A stretch of 64,000 nucleotides of DNA from Azospirillum brasilense. Its GTDB lineage: Bacteria > Pseudomonadota > Alphaproteobacteria > Azospirillales > Azospirillaceae. The stretch lies in contig NZ_VITI01000002.1 of the NCBI RefSeq assembly GCF_007827795.1, forward strand, positions 186,001-250,000. Reading direction: 5' to 3'. Made by a program: the position numbers and the translations under genes. The notes under the pieces were generated by a model. The model worked only from the letters and a program-made list of their open reading frames with translations. It searched no databases and was not told the origin of the DNA. Below, in pieces: positions 1 through 8,700 of this stretch (its first letter is position 1; each line of letters opens with the position of its first letter).

Positions 1-264
1 CCCTTCATCGGCAACGGCAAGGCCATCGCGCTGGGCGAGGCGGACGGCATGGTGAAGACCGTGTTCGACGCCAAGACCGGCGAGCTGCTGGGCGCCCACA
101 TGGTTGGAGCCGAGGTGACGGAGCTGATCCAGGGCTACACGGTCGCCAAGACCATGGAGACCACCGAACAGGAGCTGATGCAGACGGTGTTCCCGCATCC
201 GACCCTGTCGGAGATGATGCACGAGTCGGTTCTTGATGCCTACGGCCGGGCCATCCACTTCTAA
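1..264 (+). CDS. lpd: Dihydrolipoamide dehydrogenase (E3), C-terminal fragment
   Basis: The frame is open from the first base, so the gene is truncated at its 5' end by the window edge. The remaining 87 residues are the dimerisation domain of the flavoprotein disulfide reductase family. The motif VFPHPTLSE carries the catalytic His-Glu pair of E3, and the segment GAHMVGAEVTELIQG is typical of lipoamide dehydrogenases. E3 reoxidises dihydrolipoyl groups of 2-oxoacid dehydrogenase complexes with NAD+. The lipoyl synthase gene follows on the same strand, which fits a lipoate-dependent dehydrogenase locus. Whether this E3 belongs to the pyruvate or 2-oxoglutarate complex cannot be told from the fragment. 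Confidence 0.9.
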   Translation, partial: PFIGNGKAIALGEADGMVKTVFDAKTGELLGAHMVGAEVTELIQGYTVAKTMETTEQELMQTVFPHPTLSEMMHESVLDAYGRAIHF

Positions 265-513
265 GTGGAGAGCCTGATCGCTGGTCGTTTTCTCCCTCGC
301 CCTCCGGGGTGGGGGAGCAACGATTCGGGCGCCGTCATCATTTTGGCGGTGTTGTTTCGTTGCGGCCGATAATCAGACTTGACCGGTTGGTCATTCCGGC
401 CTATCCGGCGGGACCGCGTCCGCCGGCCTTGCGCCGTCCCTTGCGCCGTCGGCGGCGCGTTACCGTTCAGCATCGGCGCTGCCACCGGGCAGCCCGTGGG
501 AGCACTTCAGACC

Positions 514-1470
514 ATGACCGTGGCCGATCACCCCGAGAAGCTTCGCCATCCCGAAAAGGCCCACAAGCCCGACAACCCGATCCAGCGCAAACCGGGCTGG
601 ATTCGCGTCAAGGCGCCGACCAGCCAGGAATACAACGAGACGCGCAACCTGATGCGCGGGCTCAAGCTCAACACCGTGTGCGAAGAGGCGGCCTGCCCCA
701 ACATCGGGGAGTGCTGGAAGCACAAGCACGCGACCTTCATGATCCTCGGCGCCGTCTGCACCCGCGGCTGCGCCTTCTGCAACGTCGGCACCGGCCGCCC
801 GGACCAGCTCGACCCGCACGAGCCGGACAATGTGGCGGAGGCGGTGGCCCAGTTGAAGCTGAGCCACGTCGTCGTCACCTCGGTGGACCGCGACGATCTG
901 GAGGACGGCGGGGCGGAGCATTTCGCCCGCACCATCCGCGCCATCCGCGCGGCGTCACCGGACACCACCATCGAGATCCTCACCCCCGACTTCCAGAAGA
1001 AGAAGGGTGCGGTGGAGGTGGTGGTGGAGGCGAAGCCCGACGTCTTCAACCACAATCTGGAAACCGCCCCGCGCCTCTACCCGACGATCCGTCCGGGTGC
1101 GCGCTATTTCACCTCGCTGCAACTGTTGGCGCGGGTGAAGGAGCTGGACCCGTCGATGTTCACCAAGTCCGGCGTGATGGTCGGGCTGGGCGAGACGCGC
1201 GAGGAGGTTGGGCAGGTAATGGACGATCTGCGCGCCGCCGATGTTGACTTCATGACGATCGGCCAGTACCTCCAGCCGACGCCCAAGCACGCGGCGGTGG
1301 ACCGGTTCGTGACTCCGGAAGAATTCCAGAGCTACGCAACACTTGGCCGCGGCAAGGGTTTCCTGATGGTGGCCTCGACGCCGCTGACCCGCTCCAGCTA
1401 CCACGCGGGGGCGGACTTCGCGATGCTGCGGGAGGCTCGCCTCCGCAAGCTCGCGGCAGCGGCGGGCTGA
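514..1470 (+). CDS. lipA: Lipoyl synthase (radical SAM)
   Basis: LipA inserts two sulfurs into protein-bound octanoyl groups to make lipoate. The 318 residues match the usual family length. The auxiliary cluster cysteines are C56, C61 and C67 ([12 protein letters not shown]), the radical SAM CxxxCxxC is C82, C86 and C89 (CTRGCAFC), and the conserved C-terminal RSSYHAG provides the serine ligand. The frame is open upstream to 379, but that part is arginine-rich and low complexity. The ATG at 514, reading MTVADHPEK, gives the normal N-terminus. The 249 bases between lpd and lipA hold no recognisable gene. Confidence 0.96.
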   Translation: MTVADHPEKLRHPEKAHKPDNPIQRKPGWIRVKAPTSQEYNETRNLMRGLKLNTVCEEAACPNIGECWKHKHATFMILGAVCTRGCAFCNVGTGRPDQLDPHEPDNVAEAVAQLKLSHVVVTSVDRDDLEDGGAEHFARTIRAIRAASPDTTIEILTPDFQKKKGAVEVVVEAKPDVFNHNLETAPRLYPTIRPGARYFTSLQLLARVKELDPSMFTKSGVMVGLGETREEVGQVMDDLRAADVDFMTIGQYLQPTPKHAAVDRFVTPEEFQSYATLGRGKGFLMVASTPLTRSSYHAGADFAMLREARLRKLAAAAG

Positions 1471-1499
1471 GAGGCGGCCGAAAGAGAAACGGAGCGGGT

Positions 1500-1967
1500 A
1501 TGCCGACGCACGCGGAAAAGAAGGTTCTTCCCTACACGCCGGAACAGATGTACCGGCTGGTCGCCGATGTGGAGAAGTATCCGGAGTTCCTGCCCTGGTG
1601 CCTCGCCGCCCGCATCCGCCGCCGCGAAGGCAACGTGATGTTCGCGGACCTCGTGATCGGCTTCAAGATGGTGCGGGAACGCTTCACCTCGCGCGTGGAA
1701 CTGGACGAAGAGAGCCGTCGCATCAACGTCCAGTACACCGAGGGGCCGTTCCAGTACCTGAACAATCACTGGCTCTTCACCCCCCACGAGGGCGGAGTCT
1801 GCGTCGATTTCTACGTGGATTTCGAATTCCGCTCGAAGATGCTGCAGAAGATCATGGGCGTTCTGTTCAACGAGGCGGTGCGCCGGATGGTGCAGGCCTT
1901 CGAGACCCGCGCCAACCAGCTCTATGGTGCCGGCTCTGCCCGGCCCGCCGCCGCACGGACCGCCTGA
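1500..1967 (+). CDS. RatA / COQ10-type START-domain protein
   Basis: A 155-residue protein of the polyketide-cyclase/START superfamily. The opening segment YTPEQMYRLVADVEKYPEFLPWC is the family signature (shown from about residue 11), and the helix near the C-terminus (LFNEAVRRMVQAFETRA) closes the lipid-binding pocket. Eukaryotic COQ10 binds ubiquinone and aids respiration. The E. coli relative RatA was described as a ribosome-association toxin, but most alphaproteobacterial members are probably quinone chaperones. It starts 29 bases after lipA on the same strand and may be co-transcribed. Confidence 0.88.
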   Translation: MPTHAEKKVLPYTPEQMYRLVADVEKYPEFLPWCLAARIRRREGNVMFADLVIGFKMVRERFTSRVELDEESRRINVQYTEGPFQYLNNHWLFTPHEGGVCVDFYVDFEFRSKMLQKIMGVLFNEAVRRMVQAFETRANQLYGAGSARPAAARTA

Positions 1968-1980
1968 AGCCGGTTCTCCG

Positions 1981-2484
1981 TCAGCGAATCGCGGTTTCCG
2001 GGCGGGCGGTGCGCAGCCGTTCCAGCGCAGTCTGCACGGTCGCGAGGCGCACCGCCTCGCGGTCGCCGGGGAAGGTGTATTCCTTGTGCTTGGCCGCGCC
2101 GCGGCGGACCGCCGTAGCGATGTGGACGCGGCCCACCGGCTTATCCGGCGTCCCGCCGCCGGGGCCGGCGACTCCGGTCACCGCCACCGTCACGTCGGCC
2201 TTCGACTTCGCCAGCGCCCCCACCGCCATGGCCACCGCCACCTCCGGACTGACCGCGCCGTGGGCGTAGATCAGGCTGGGCGGCACGCCGAGCATCTCGG
2301 ACTTTGCGACGTTGGAGTAGGTGACGAAGCCGCGGTCCACCACCTTGGACGACCCCGCGATGTCGGTCAGCGCGCCCGCGATCAGACCGCCGGTGCAGGA
2401 TTCGGCGGTCGCCAGGGTGTAGCCGGCCAGTTCGTATTCGGCGAGGAGCTTGGCGGCGAGTTCGCGGATGTGATCGGGAAACAT
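1981..2484 (-). CDS. CinA-family nicotinamide-nucleotide amidohydrolase
   Basis: A single-domain CinA C-terminal (PncC-type) protein of 167 residues. It has the signature TLATAESCTGGLIAGALTD and the following segment GSSKVVDRGFVTYSN. Members deamidate nicotinamide mononucleotide and so recycle a by-product of bacterial DNA ligase. The N-terminal molybdopterin-binding-like domain of full-length CinA is absent, as in the short stand-alone enzymes. It lies downstream of ispDF on the same strand, separated by 63 bases that contain a perfect inverted repeat. Confidence 0.9.
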   Translation of the reverse strand: MFPDHIRELAAKLLAEYELAGYTLATAESCTGGLIAGALTDIAGSSKVVDRGFVTYSNVAKSEMLGVPPSLIYAHGAVSPEVAVAMAVGALAKSKADVTVAVTGVAGPGGGTPDKPVGRVHIATAVRRGAAKHKEYTFPGDREAVRLATVQTALERLRTARPETAIR

Positions 2485-2513
2485 GCGGGTCCCTTTCGTC
2501 GTCGTGCGAAGTC

Positions 2514-2536
2514 CCCTCTCCCCTGAGGGGAGAGGG
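2514..2536. repeat. Perfect 10-bp inverted repeat, REP-like
   Basis: CCCTCTCCCC and GGGGAGAGGG flank the trinucleotide TGA between ispDF and cinA. The transcript would fold into a very stable hairpin. It lacks a U-tract on either strand, so it looks more like a dispersed extragenic palindrome or a transcript stabiliser than an intrinsic terminator. Confidence 0.55.
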
Positions 2537-2547
2537 CTTGAAGGACA

Positions 2548-3744
2548 CTATCCCGGAAGGCGGACCGTTGCCACCGCCTGCGCCGCGATGCCCTCGCCGC
2601 GTCCGGTGAAGCCCAGCCGCTCCGTCGTCGTCGCCTTCACGCTGACCCGGTCCACCGGCATGCCCAGAATCTCGGCAACGCGCGCGGTCATCGCCTCGCG
2701 GTGCGGGCCGACCTTCGGGCGCTCGCAGATGATCGTCACGTCGACATGGGCGATCCGCCCGCCGCGCGCCGTCACCAGTTCCGCCGCGTGTTTCAGGAAC
2801 AGCGCGCTGTCGGCGCCGCGCCATTGCGGGTCGCTGGGCGGGAAGTGACTGCCGATGTCACCGGCGCAGAGCGCCCCCAGGATGGCGTCGGTGAGCGCGT
2901 GCAGCCCTACGTCGGCGTCCGAATGGCCGTCCAGCCGCTGCGTGTGCGGCACCCGCACGCCGCAGAGCGTGACGTGATCGCCCTCGGCGAAGCGGTGCAC
3001 GTCGAAGCCCGATCCGGTGCGGATGTCGGACAGGGCGGAGTCGAGCGCGCGGCTGGCGCGGGTCAGGTCGTCGGGGGTGGTCACCTTGAAATTCTCCTCC
3101 CTGGCGGGCACCAGCGCGACCGGCAGCCCGGCGCGTTCGGCGACCGCCGCATCGTCGGTCAGCTCCAGCCCGGCGGCGTCGCGGTGCGCGGCCAGAATCT
3201 CGGGAAAGCGGAAACCCTGCGGGGTCTGGGCGCGCCACAGGCCGCTGCGGTCCACCGTGCCGGCCACCAGCCCGCCGTCCGGACCGCCATTGCCGCGCTT
3301 CAGCGTGTCGGCGACCGGAACGGCGGCCAGCGCCGCGGGGTGGGTGCCCAGCGCCGCGATCACCGCGTCGATGGTGTCGGCGTCGATCAGCGGGCGGGCC
3401 GCGTCGTGGATCAGCACGAGGTCGGGCGCCGATTCGGCCAACGCCGCCAGCCCGTTGCGCACCGAGTCCTGGCGGGACGCTCCGCCGGCCACCGGCTCGG
3501 GCAAGTCCAGCCCCGCGACCGCCGCATCGTAGAGATCCCGGAACGCGGGATTGATCACGACGCGCACCGCGCTCACCTTGGGGTGGCGCCGGAAGGCGTC
3601 GATCGTGCGGCGCAGAACGGGCTGGCCCGCGAGGTCGAGGTACTGTTTGGGCCGCTCGGCGCCGAACCGCTGGCCGGTGCCGGCGGCGACGATCAGCGCG
3701 ATGCAGGAAGACGCGTTCATGGAAGACGCGTTCATGGAAGACAT
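2548..3744 (-). CDS. ispDF: Bifunctional IspD/IspF isoprenoid enzyme
   Basis: This fusion catalyses two steps of the methylerythritol phosphate pathway: CDP-methylerythritol synthesis (IspD) and cyclisation to MEcPP (IspF). The IspD half (to about residue 235) has the nucleotide-binding [13 protein letters not shown] and the LIHDAARPL motif. The IspF half begins near residue 240 with GSGFDVHRF and has the metal ligands in [13 protein letters not shown]. Such fusions are normal in alphaproteobacteria. The N-terminus is odd: a 15-bp tandem duplication gives three in-frame ATGs (at 3744, 3735 and 3720) and the repeat [10 protein letters not shown] before the catalytic domain, so the true start is uncertain within 24 bases. 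Confidence 0.96.
   Translation of the reverse strand: MSSMNASSMNASSCIALIVAAGTGQRFGAERPKQYLDLAGQPVLRRTIDAFRRHPKVSAVRVVINPAFRDLYDAAVAGLDLPEPVAGGASRQDSVRNGLAALAESAPDLVLIHDAARPLIDADTIDAVIAALGTHPAALAAVPVADTLKRGNGGPDGGLVAGTVDRSGLWRAQTPQGFRFPEILAAHRDAAGLELTDDAAVAERAGLPVALVPAREENFKVTTPDDLTRASRALDSALSDIRTGSGFDVHRFAEGDHVTLCGVRVPHTQRLDGHSDADVGLHALTDAILGALCAGDIGSHFPPSDPQWRGADSALFLKHAAELVTARGGRIAHVDVTIICERPKVGPHREAMTARVAEILGMPVDRVSVKATTTERLGFTGRGEGIAAQAVATVRLPG
3706..3735. repeat. Two tandem 15-bp repeats at the ispDF start
   Basis: The unit GGAAGACGCGTTCAT occurs twice back to back, with a partial third copy (GGAAGAC, then ATGG) at 3736-3742. The unit is a multiple of three, so it adds MNASS to the protein without a frameshift. 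Each copy supplies a potential ATG on the minus strand. Confidence 0.9.
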
Positions 3745-3942
3745 GGGGCGTTTCCCTGCCGTTTGGGCTATGGTATCCGCGCTTGACGGACCGTCCGCGT
3801 GACGCTTACGTCATGGCGGTCGCACGCAGCGGAGCCTAGCCGCTCACCGGCGTTCCGCCAAGAGCCGCCGAGGCCGGAGCAGCGAAGACTTGTCCAACAG
3901 CGACTTTGGGTTTCCGCAGAGGGAAGGGCACGGGTCCGCCGC

Positions 3943-4758
3943 ATGTCGCAGAACATCGTCTACAGCCTGACCGCGCTGATGGCGCTGCTGCCGGCGTCCC
4001 TCTACCCCTACCACCGGATCGCGGGGCAGGGGGCGGACGGGCGGTCCGCCTATTTCTGGGGCGCCCTGGCTTTGGGCTTCGCCGGGCCGGCGGCCTGGGC
4101 GCTGACCCAGGTGGCGGGACGCTGGCACACCGGCCTGTCCACCGCGCTGTGGATCACCATCGCCGCCTGCATGCTGCTGTTCATAGCAATGAGTGCGCTG
4201 ACCCGGTCGGCGTGGCGGCTGTCGCCGCTGCTGCTGCCCTACCTGCTGACCGTCGGCGCCTTCGCGACGCTGGCCCAGCAGGCCCCGGCGCCGGTCCTGC
4301 GCGGCGGGGCGCCGGGCATCTGGATCGACCTGCACATCGCCGTGTCGGTCATCACCTACGCGCTGCTGACCATGTCCGCCGTGGCGTCGCTCGCCGCCTT
4401 CCTGCAGGAGCGGGCGCTGAAGTCGAAACGCCCGACCCCGCTGACTCGCTTCCTGCCCCCGGTGGCGGAAAGCGAACGGATGCAGCTCCATCTGCTCGCC
4501 GCGTCGGAGGCGGTCCTGGGCGCCGGTCTCGCCACGGGAATGGCGGTGCTCTATTACGAAACCGGCGCGCTGCTGCGCGCCGATCACAAGACGCTTTTGT
4601 CGGTCGCCAGCTTCGTCGTCATCGGCGGGTTGCTGCTGGCCCATGCCCGCACCGGCGTGCGCGGGCGGATGGCGGCGCGTCTCGTGCTGATCGCCTATCT
4701 GCTGCTGACCCTCGCCTATCCGGGCGTCAAGTTCGTCACCGACGTCCTGCTCGGCTAG
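3943..4758 (+). CDS. CcsA/YpjD-type cytochrome assembly membrane protein
   Basis: A 271-residue polytopic inner-membrane protein with about eight hydrophobic segments, matching the cytochrome c assembly (CcsA-like) family. The segment IWIDLHIAVSVITYALLTMS (near residue 125) is the region that carries a conserved His in this family. The tryptophan-rich heme-handling motif of true CcsA/CcmF is not seen, so it is closer to the YpjD subgroup, whose function is not established. The ATG at 3943 (MSQNIVYSL) was chosen because the open frame before it, back to 3799, codes for an arginine-rich non-membrane stretch. Confidence 0.8.
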   Translation: MSQNIVYSLTALMALLPASLYPYHRIAGQGADGRSAYFWGALALGFAGPAAWALTQVAGRWHTGLSTALWITIAACMLLFIAMSALTRSAWRLSPLLLPYLLTVGAFATLAQQAPAPVLRGGAPGIWIDLHIAVSVITYALLTMSAVASLAAFLQERALKSKRPTPLTRFLPPVAESERMQLHLLAASEAVLGAGLATGMAVLYYETGALLRADHKTLLSVASFVVIGGLLLAHARTGVRGRMAARLVLIAYLLLTLAYPGVKFVTDVLLG

Positions 4759-4820
4759 CCGTTGCGCATGACAGCCACCGTCGCGCTCGCGGGATGTGCA
4801 CTTGCAACATGCCGAAACGC

Positions 4821-4836
4821 TGTGCTACCGTGCACA
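4821..4836. promoter_or_regulatory. Dyad TGTGC-N6-GCACA upstream of dusB
   Basis: TGTGC (4821-4825) and GCACA (4832-4836) form an inverted repeat 46 bases before the dusB ATG. A related GTGCAC palindrome lies at 4796-4801. It is a candidate operator for the dusB-ntrBC operon. The half-site orientation is opposite to the NtrC consensus (GCAC...GTGC), so NtrC is not proposed as the binder. Confidence 0.35.
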
Positions 4837-4882
4837 AATTCTCATCATATCGCTAATGTGCCCATCAAGTGGGCAGGTGAAC

Positions 4883-5869
4883 ATGGCCATTCAAATCGGC
4901 ACCATCTCGCTTGAGGGTCCGGTGATCCTCGCCCCTATGTCCGGCGTCACCGACCTGCCGTTCCGGAGGCTGGTGAAGCAGTCCGGCTGCGGGCTGGTCG
5001 TGTCCGAGATGGTCGCGAGTCAGGCGATGATCCGCGAGAACCGCCAGACCCTGCGCATGGTCGAATGCGAGCCGGAGCAGTTCCCCATGGCGGTCCAACT
5101 CGCCGGCTGTGAGCCCGACGTGATGGCCGAGGCGGCGAAGCTGAACGAGGACCGTGGGGCGGCCATCGTCGACATCAATTTCGGCTGCCCGGTGAAGAAG
5201 GTGGTCAACGGCCACGCCGGTTCCTCCCTGATGCGGGACGAGGCGCTCGCCGCCCGCATCCTGGAGGCCACGGTGAAGGCGGTGTCCATCCCCGTGACGC
5301 TGAAGATGCGCAAGGGTTGGGACGAGACGAGCCTGAACGCACCGCGGCTGGCCCGCATCGCGGAGGAGTGCGGCATCAAGCTGGTCACCGTCCACGGCCG
5401 CACCCGCGAGCAGTTCTACAACGGCACCGCCGACTGGTCCTTCATCCGCTCCGTGAAGGAGGCGGTGTCGATCCCGGTGGTGGTCAACGGTGACATCGCG
5501 TCCTTCGACGCTGTGGACCGCGCGCTTGCCGAGTCCGGCGCCGATGGGGTGATGATCGGGCGCGGCAGCTACGGGCGCCCCTGGTTCCCCGCCCAGGTGA
5601 TGCATTACCTGCGCACCGGCGAAAAGCTGCCCGACCCGCCGCTCGACCGGCAGCTCGACACGCTGCTGGAGCATTACGACGCCATGCTGACCCATTACGG
5701 CGTCGAAGGCGGGCTGCGCGTCGCCCGCAAGCATATCTCCTGGTACTCCACGGGCCTGCGCGACTCCGCCGAATTCCGGTCGGAGGTCAACCGCATGTCC
5801 GATCCCGAACGAGTGCGCGGCTTCATCCGCGACTTCTACGCCCCGGCGATCGAAAGGATGGCTGCCTGA
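4883..5869 (+). CDS. dusB: tRNA-dihydrouridine synthase DusB (NifR3)
   Basis: A 328-residue FMN enzyme that reduces uridines in tRNA using NADPH. It has the N-terminal FMN motif [12 protein letters not shown], the catalytic cysteine in [10 protein letters not shown], and the LKMRKGWD segment. In alphaproteobacteria this gene is called nifR3 and heads the ntrBC operon, exactly as here: its TGA shares one base with the ntrB ATG. The ATG at 4883 ([10 protein letters not shown]) is preferred, since the frame upstream to 4796 has no family similarity. Confidence 0.96.
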   Translation: MAIQIGTISLEGPVILAPMSGVTDLPFRRLVKQSGCGLVVSEMVASQAMIRENRQTLRMVECEPEQFPMAVQLAGCEPDVMAEAAKLNEDRGAAIVDINFGCPVKKVVNGHAGSSLMRDEALAARILEATVKAVSIPVTLKMRKGWDETSLNAPRLARIAEECGIKLVTVHGRTREQFYNGTADWSFIRSVKEAVSIPVVVNGDIASFDAVDRALAESGADGVMIGRGSYGRPWFPAQVMHYLRTGEKLPDPPLDRQLDTLLEHYDAMLTHYGVEGGLRVARKHISWYSTGLRDSAEFRSEVNRMSDPERVRGFIRDFYAPAIERMAA

Positions 5870-7071
5870 TGGCCCGTGCATCTGCCGCTGCTCCATTGCC
5901 CCGCCGCCCGGCGCGGCCCCGTGCGCCCTCCGGTTCCTACCGCCCCGTCCGCTCCTGCATCGATCCGTCCGTCATGCTGAACGCGCTCCCCGACCCGGTT
6001 CTGGTCGTCGACGGCTCCGGCGATATCCGCTACGTGAATCTGGAGGCGCAGGAGTTCTTCGGCCTGTCGGCCGCCATGATGGAAGGCATGCCCCTGGCGG
6101 AGCTGCTGCCGCCCAACAGCCCGGTCAGCCAGCTGATCGAACAGGTTCAGCAAGGCCGCCACCGCGCCTCCCAGGAGGGCGTCGTCATCGACACGCCGCG
6201 CATCGGCCCGCACCACGTCACCGTGCGGGTCACCGCGCTGGGCGAGCCCGCCGACCATGTGCTGCTGACGGTCAACGAACGCACGCTGGCCCGCAAGATC
6301 GACAATTCGCTGACCCACCGCAACTCCGCCCGCTCGGTCACCGCCATGGCGTCGATGCTCGGGCACGAGGTGAAGAACCCCCTGTCGGGCATCCGCGGGG
6401 CCGCGCAGCTCCTGGAAGAGAATTGCAGCGAGTCCGACCGGGTGCTGACCCGGCTGATCTGCGACGAGGCCGACCGCATCGTCGCCCTGGTCAACCGGAT
6501 GGAGGTCTTTTCCGACCAGCGCCCGCTGGAGCGCGACGCCGTGAACATCCACACCGTTCTGGAGCATGTCCGCAAGGTGGCCCAGAGCGGCTTCGCCCGG
6601 AACATCCGCTTCATCGAGCGTTACGACCCGTCACTGCCGCCGGTTTACGGCAACCGCGACCAGCTCATTCAGATTTTCCTCAATCTGATTAAAAATGCGG
6701 CAGAGGCTGCACCAGAATCGGGCGGCGAGATCATTCTCAGCACATCTTATCAGCACGGCGTTCGCATGGCTCTGCCCGGCGGCGACACCCGCCTGCATCT
6801 GCCGTTGCTGGTGTCCGTTCAGGATAATGGGGATGGCATACCCGACGACCTGCGCTCCAACCTGTTCGATGCGTTCATTACGACCAAGGTCAATGGGACT
6901 GGCCTGGGGCTTGCATTGGTAGCCAAAATCGTCGGCGATCACGGCGGTGTCATCGAATTTGACAGCCAGCCGCGCCGCACCGTCTTCAAGGTCTCGCTAC
7001 CCATGTTCGATGAAGCGCAGATGAGCGGCGATCCTGCACCGGCCAGAGGCATCCGAGGGGCCATCGGATGA
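5869..7071 (+). CDS. ntrB: Nitrogen regulation sensor kinase NtrB
   Basis: A soluble histidine kinase/phosphatase that controls NtrC according to PII signalling of nitrogen status. The 400 residues contain a PAS domain (about 35-145, starting [13 protein letters not shown]), the phospho-acceptor H166 in [11 protein letters not shown], and a HATPase domain with [18 protein letters not shown] and [10 protein letters not shown]. No membrane segment is present. Translation is coupled at both ends: it overlaps dusB by 1 base and ntrC by 4. Confidence 0.97.
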   Translation: MARASAAAPLPRRPARPRAPSGSYRPVRSCIDPSVMLNALPDPVLVVDGSGDIRYVNLEAQEFFGLSAAMMEGMPLAELLPPNSPVSQLIEQVQQGRHRASQEGVVIDTPRIGPHHVTVRVTALGEPADHVLLTVNERTLARKIDNSLTHRNSARSVTAMASMLGHEVKNPLSGIRGAAQLLEENCSESDRVLTRLICDEADRIVALVNRMEVFSDQRPLERDAVNIHTVLEHVRKVAQSGFARNIRFIERYDPSLPPVYGNRDQLIQIFLNLIKNAAEAAPESGGEIILSTSYQHGVRMALPGGDTRLHLPLLVSVQDNGDGIPDDLRSNLFDAFITTKVNGTGLGLALVAKIVGDHGGVIEFDSQPRRTVFKVSLPMFDEAQMSGDPAPARGIRGAIG

Positions 7072-8513
7072 GTGCAGCCACAATCCTGGTTGCGGACGAC
7101 GACCGCGCCATCCGCACCGTTCTGACCCAGGCGCTCGCCCGCCTCGGCCACGAGGTGCGCACCACCGGCAACGCCTCCACGCTTTGGCGCTGGGTGGCGG
7201 ACGGGCAGGGCGACCTCATCATCACCGACGTGGTGATGCCCGACGAGAACGGGCTGGACCTGATCCCGCGGATCAAGAAGATCCGGCCCGACCTGCGCAT
7301 CATCGTGATGAGCGCGCAGAACACGCTGATCACCGCCGTGAAGGCGGCGGAGCGCGGCGCTTTCGAGTATCTGCCCAAGCCCTTCGACCTGAAGGAGTTG
7401 GTCTCGGTCGTCGAGCGGGCGCTGAATTCCAACACGCCGCCGGCGGCCCTGCCCGCCGACGCCGGCGAGGCGGACGAGCAGCTTCCCCTGATCGGCCGCT
7501 CGCCGGCCATGCAGGAGATCTACCGCGTCCTTGCCCGTTTGATGGGCACCGACCTGACAGTGACGATCACCGGCGAGTCGGGCACCGGCAAGGAGTTGGT
7601 GGCGCGCGCGCTGCACGACTACGGCAAGCGCCGCAACGGTCCCTTCGTCGCCATCAACATGGCGGCCATCCCGCGCGAGCTGATCGAGTCCGAGCTGTTC
7701 GGTCACGAGAAGGGCGCCTTCACCGGTGCCACCAACCGCTCGACCGGCCGGTTCGAACAGGCGCAGGGGGGCACCCTGTTCCTCGACGAGATCGGCGACA
7801 TGCCGCTGGAGGCGCAGACCCGCCTGCTGCGCGTGCTTCAGGAGGGCGAGTACACCACGGTCGGCGGACGTACACCGATCAAGACGGACGTACGCATCGT
7901 CGCCGCGACCCACCGCGACCTGCGCACCCTGATCCGCCAGGGCCTGTTCCGCGAGGATCTGTTCTACCGCCTGTGCGTCGTTCCCATTCGTCTGCCGCCG
8001 CTGCGCGAGCGTACGGAGGACGTGCCCCTTCTCGTCCGCCACTTCCTGAATCAGTGCTCGGCCCAAGGGCTGCCGGTGAAGAGCATCGACCAGCCCGCCA
8101 TGGACCGGTTGAAGCGCTACCGCTGGCCGGGCAACGTCCGCGAGTTGGAGAACCTCGTCCGCCGCCTCGCCGCCCTCTATTCCCAGGAGGTCATCGGGCT
8201 GGACGTGGTGGAGGCGGAGCTTGCCGACACCACACCCGCCGCCCAGCCGGTGGAGGAGCCGCAGGGCGAGGGCCTGTCCGCCGCCGTGGAGCGCCACCTG
8301 AAGGACTATTTCGCCGCGCACAAGGACGGCATGCCGTCGAACGGCCTGTATGACCGGGTGCTGCGCGAGGTGGAGCGGCCCTTGATCGCGCTCAGCCTCT
8401 CGGCCACGCGGGGGAATCAGATCAAGGCGGCGCAGCTGCTCGGCCTCAATCGCAACACGCTTCGCAAGAAGATCCGCGACCTCGACATCCAGGTGGTGCG
8501 CGGGCTGAAGTGA
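7068..8513 (+). CDS. ntrC: Nitrogen regulator NtrC (sigma-54 activator)
   Basis: A 481-residue response regulator that activates sigma-54 promoters of nitrogen-scavenging genes. The receiver domain carries D54 in [12 protein letters not shown]. The AAA+ domain has Walker A GESGTGKE and an intact sigma-54 loop in [11 protein letters not shown]. The C-terminal Fis-type helix-turn-helix includes [16 protein letters not shown]. The ATGA overlap with ntrB shows coupled translation. A strong hairpin directly after the stop codon probably ends the dusB-ntrB-ntrC transcript. Confidence 0.97.
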   Translation: MSAATILVADDDRAIRTVLTQALARLGHEVRTTGNASTLWRWVADGQGDLIITDVVMPDENGLDLIPRIKKIRPDLRIIVMSAQNTLITAVKAAERGAFEYLPKPFDLKELVSVVERALNSNTPPAALPADAGEADEQLPLIGRSPAMQEIYRVLARLMGTDLTVTITGESGTGKELVARALHDYGKRRNGPFVAINMAAIPRELIESELFGHEKGAFTGATNRSTGRFEQAQGGTLFLDEIGDMPLEAQTRLLRVLQEGEYTTVGGRTPIKTDVRIVAATHRDLRTLIRQGLFREDLFYRLCVVPIRLPPLRERTEDVPLLVRHFLNQCSAQGLPVKSIDQPAMDRLKRYRWPGNVRELENLVRRLAALYSQEVIGLDVVEAELADTTPAAQPVEEPQGEGLSAAVERHLKDYFAAHKDGMPSNGLYDRVLREVERPLIALSLSATRGNQIKAAQLLGLNRNTLRKKIRDLDIQVVRGLK

Positions 8514-8515
8514 TC

Positions 8516-8543
8516 CGACGCCCGGCGGGTCGGCCGGGCGTCG
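8516..8543 (+). terminator. Perfect 11-bp hairpin after ntrC
   Basis: CGACGCCCGGC (8516-8526) and GCCGGGCGTCG (8533-8543) pair perfectly around the 6-base loop GGGTCG, starting 3 bases after the ntrC stop codon. There is no U-tract, so termination may be partial or Rho-assisted. Its position argues for separate transcription of ntrYX. Confidence 0.6.
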
Positions 8544-8634
8544 CTCCCATCCCACAGCGTGTTGTTTTTGCGACAGGCTCCCGGTGCCTCTGCCGTTTGC
8601 AATGCTCCTTAGGGACTGTGCGAAAGGCAGAGGG

Positions 8635-8693
8635 GTTGCCGCTTGGCAGGACGGCAACAGCTCGTGTATCATTCTGGCAACAGACTGGTTGCC
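8635..8693. promoter_or_regulatory. Four GGCAAC/GTTGCC half-sites before ntrY
   Basis: GTTGCC (8635), GGCAAC (8653), GGCAAC (8676) and GTTGCC (8688) lie within 59 bases, ending 7 bases before the ntrY ATG. They form two inverted repeats, with spacers of 12 and 6 bases. They could be operator half-sites or RNA hairpins beside the ribosome-binding region. The regulator is unknown. Confidence 0.4.
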
Positions 8694-8700
8694 GGAAGTC

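Noticed and set aside
309..1247. Long open frame overlapping the start of lipA in another frame
   Set aside because: It is arginine/glycine-rich and lies in the shadow of lipA, which has complete family motifs. The same applies to the many long antisense frames in this high-GC DNA.
4796..4836. NtrC binding site
   Set aside because: The half-sites are oriented TGTGC...GCACA, the reverse of the GCAC...GTGC consensus, and spacing does not fit.
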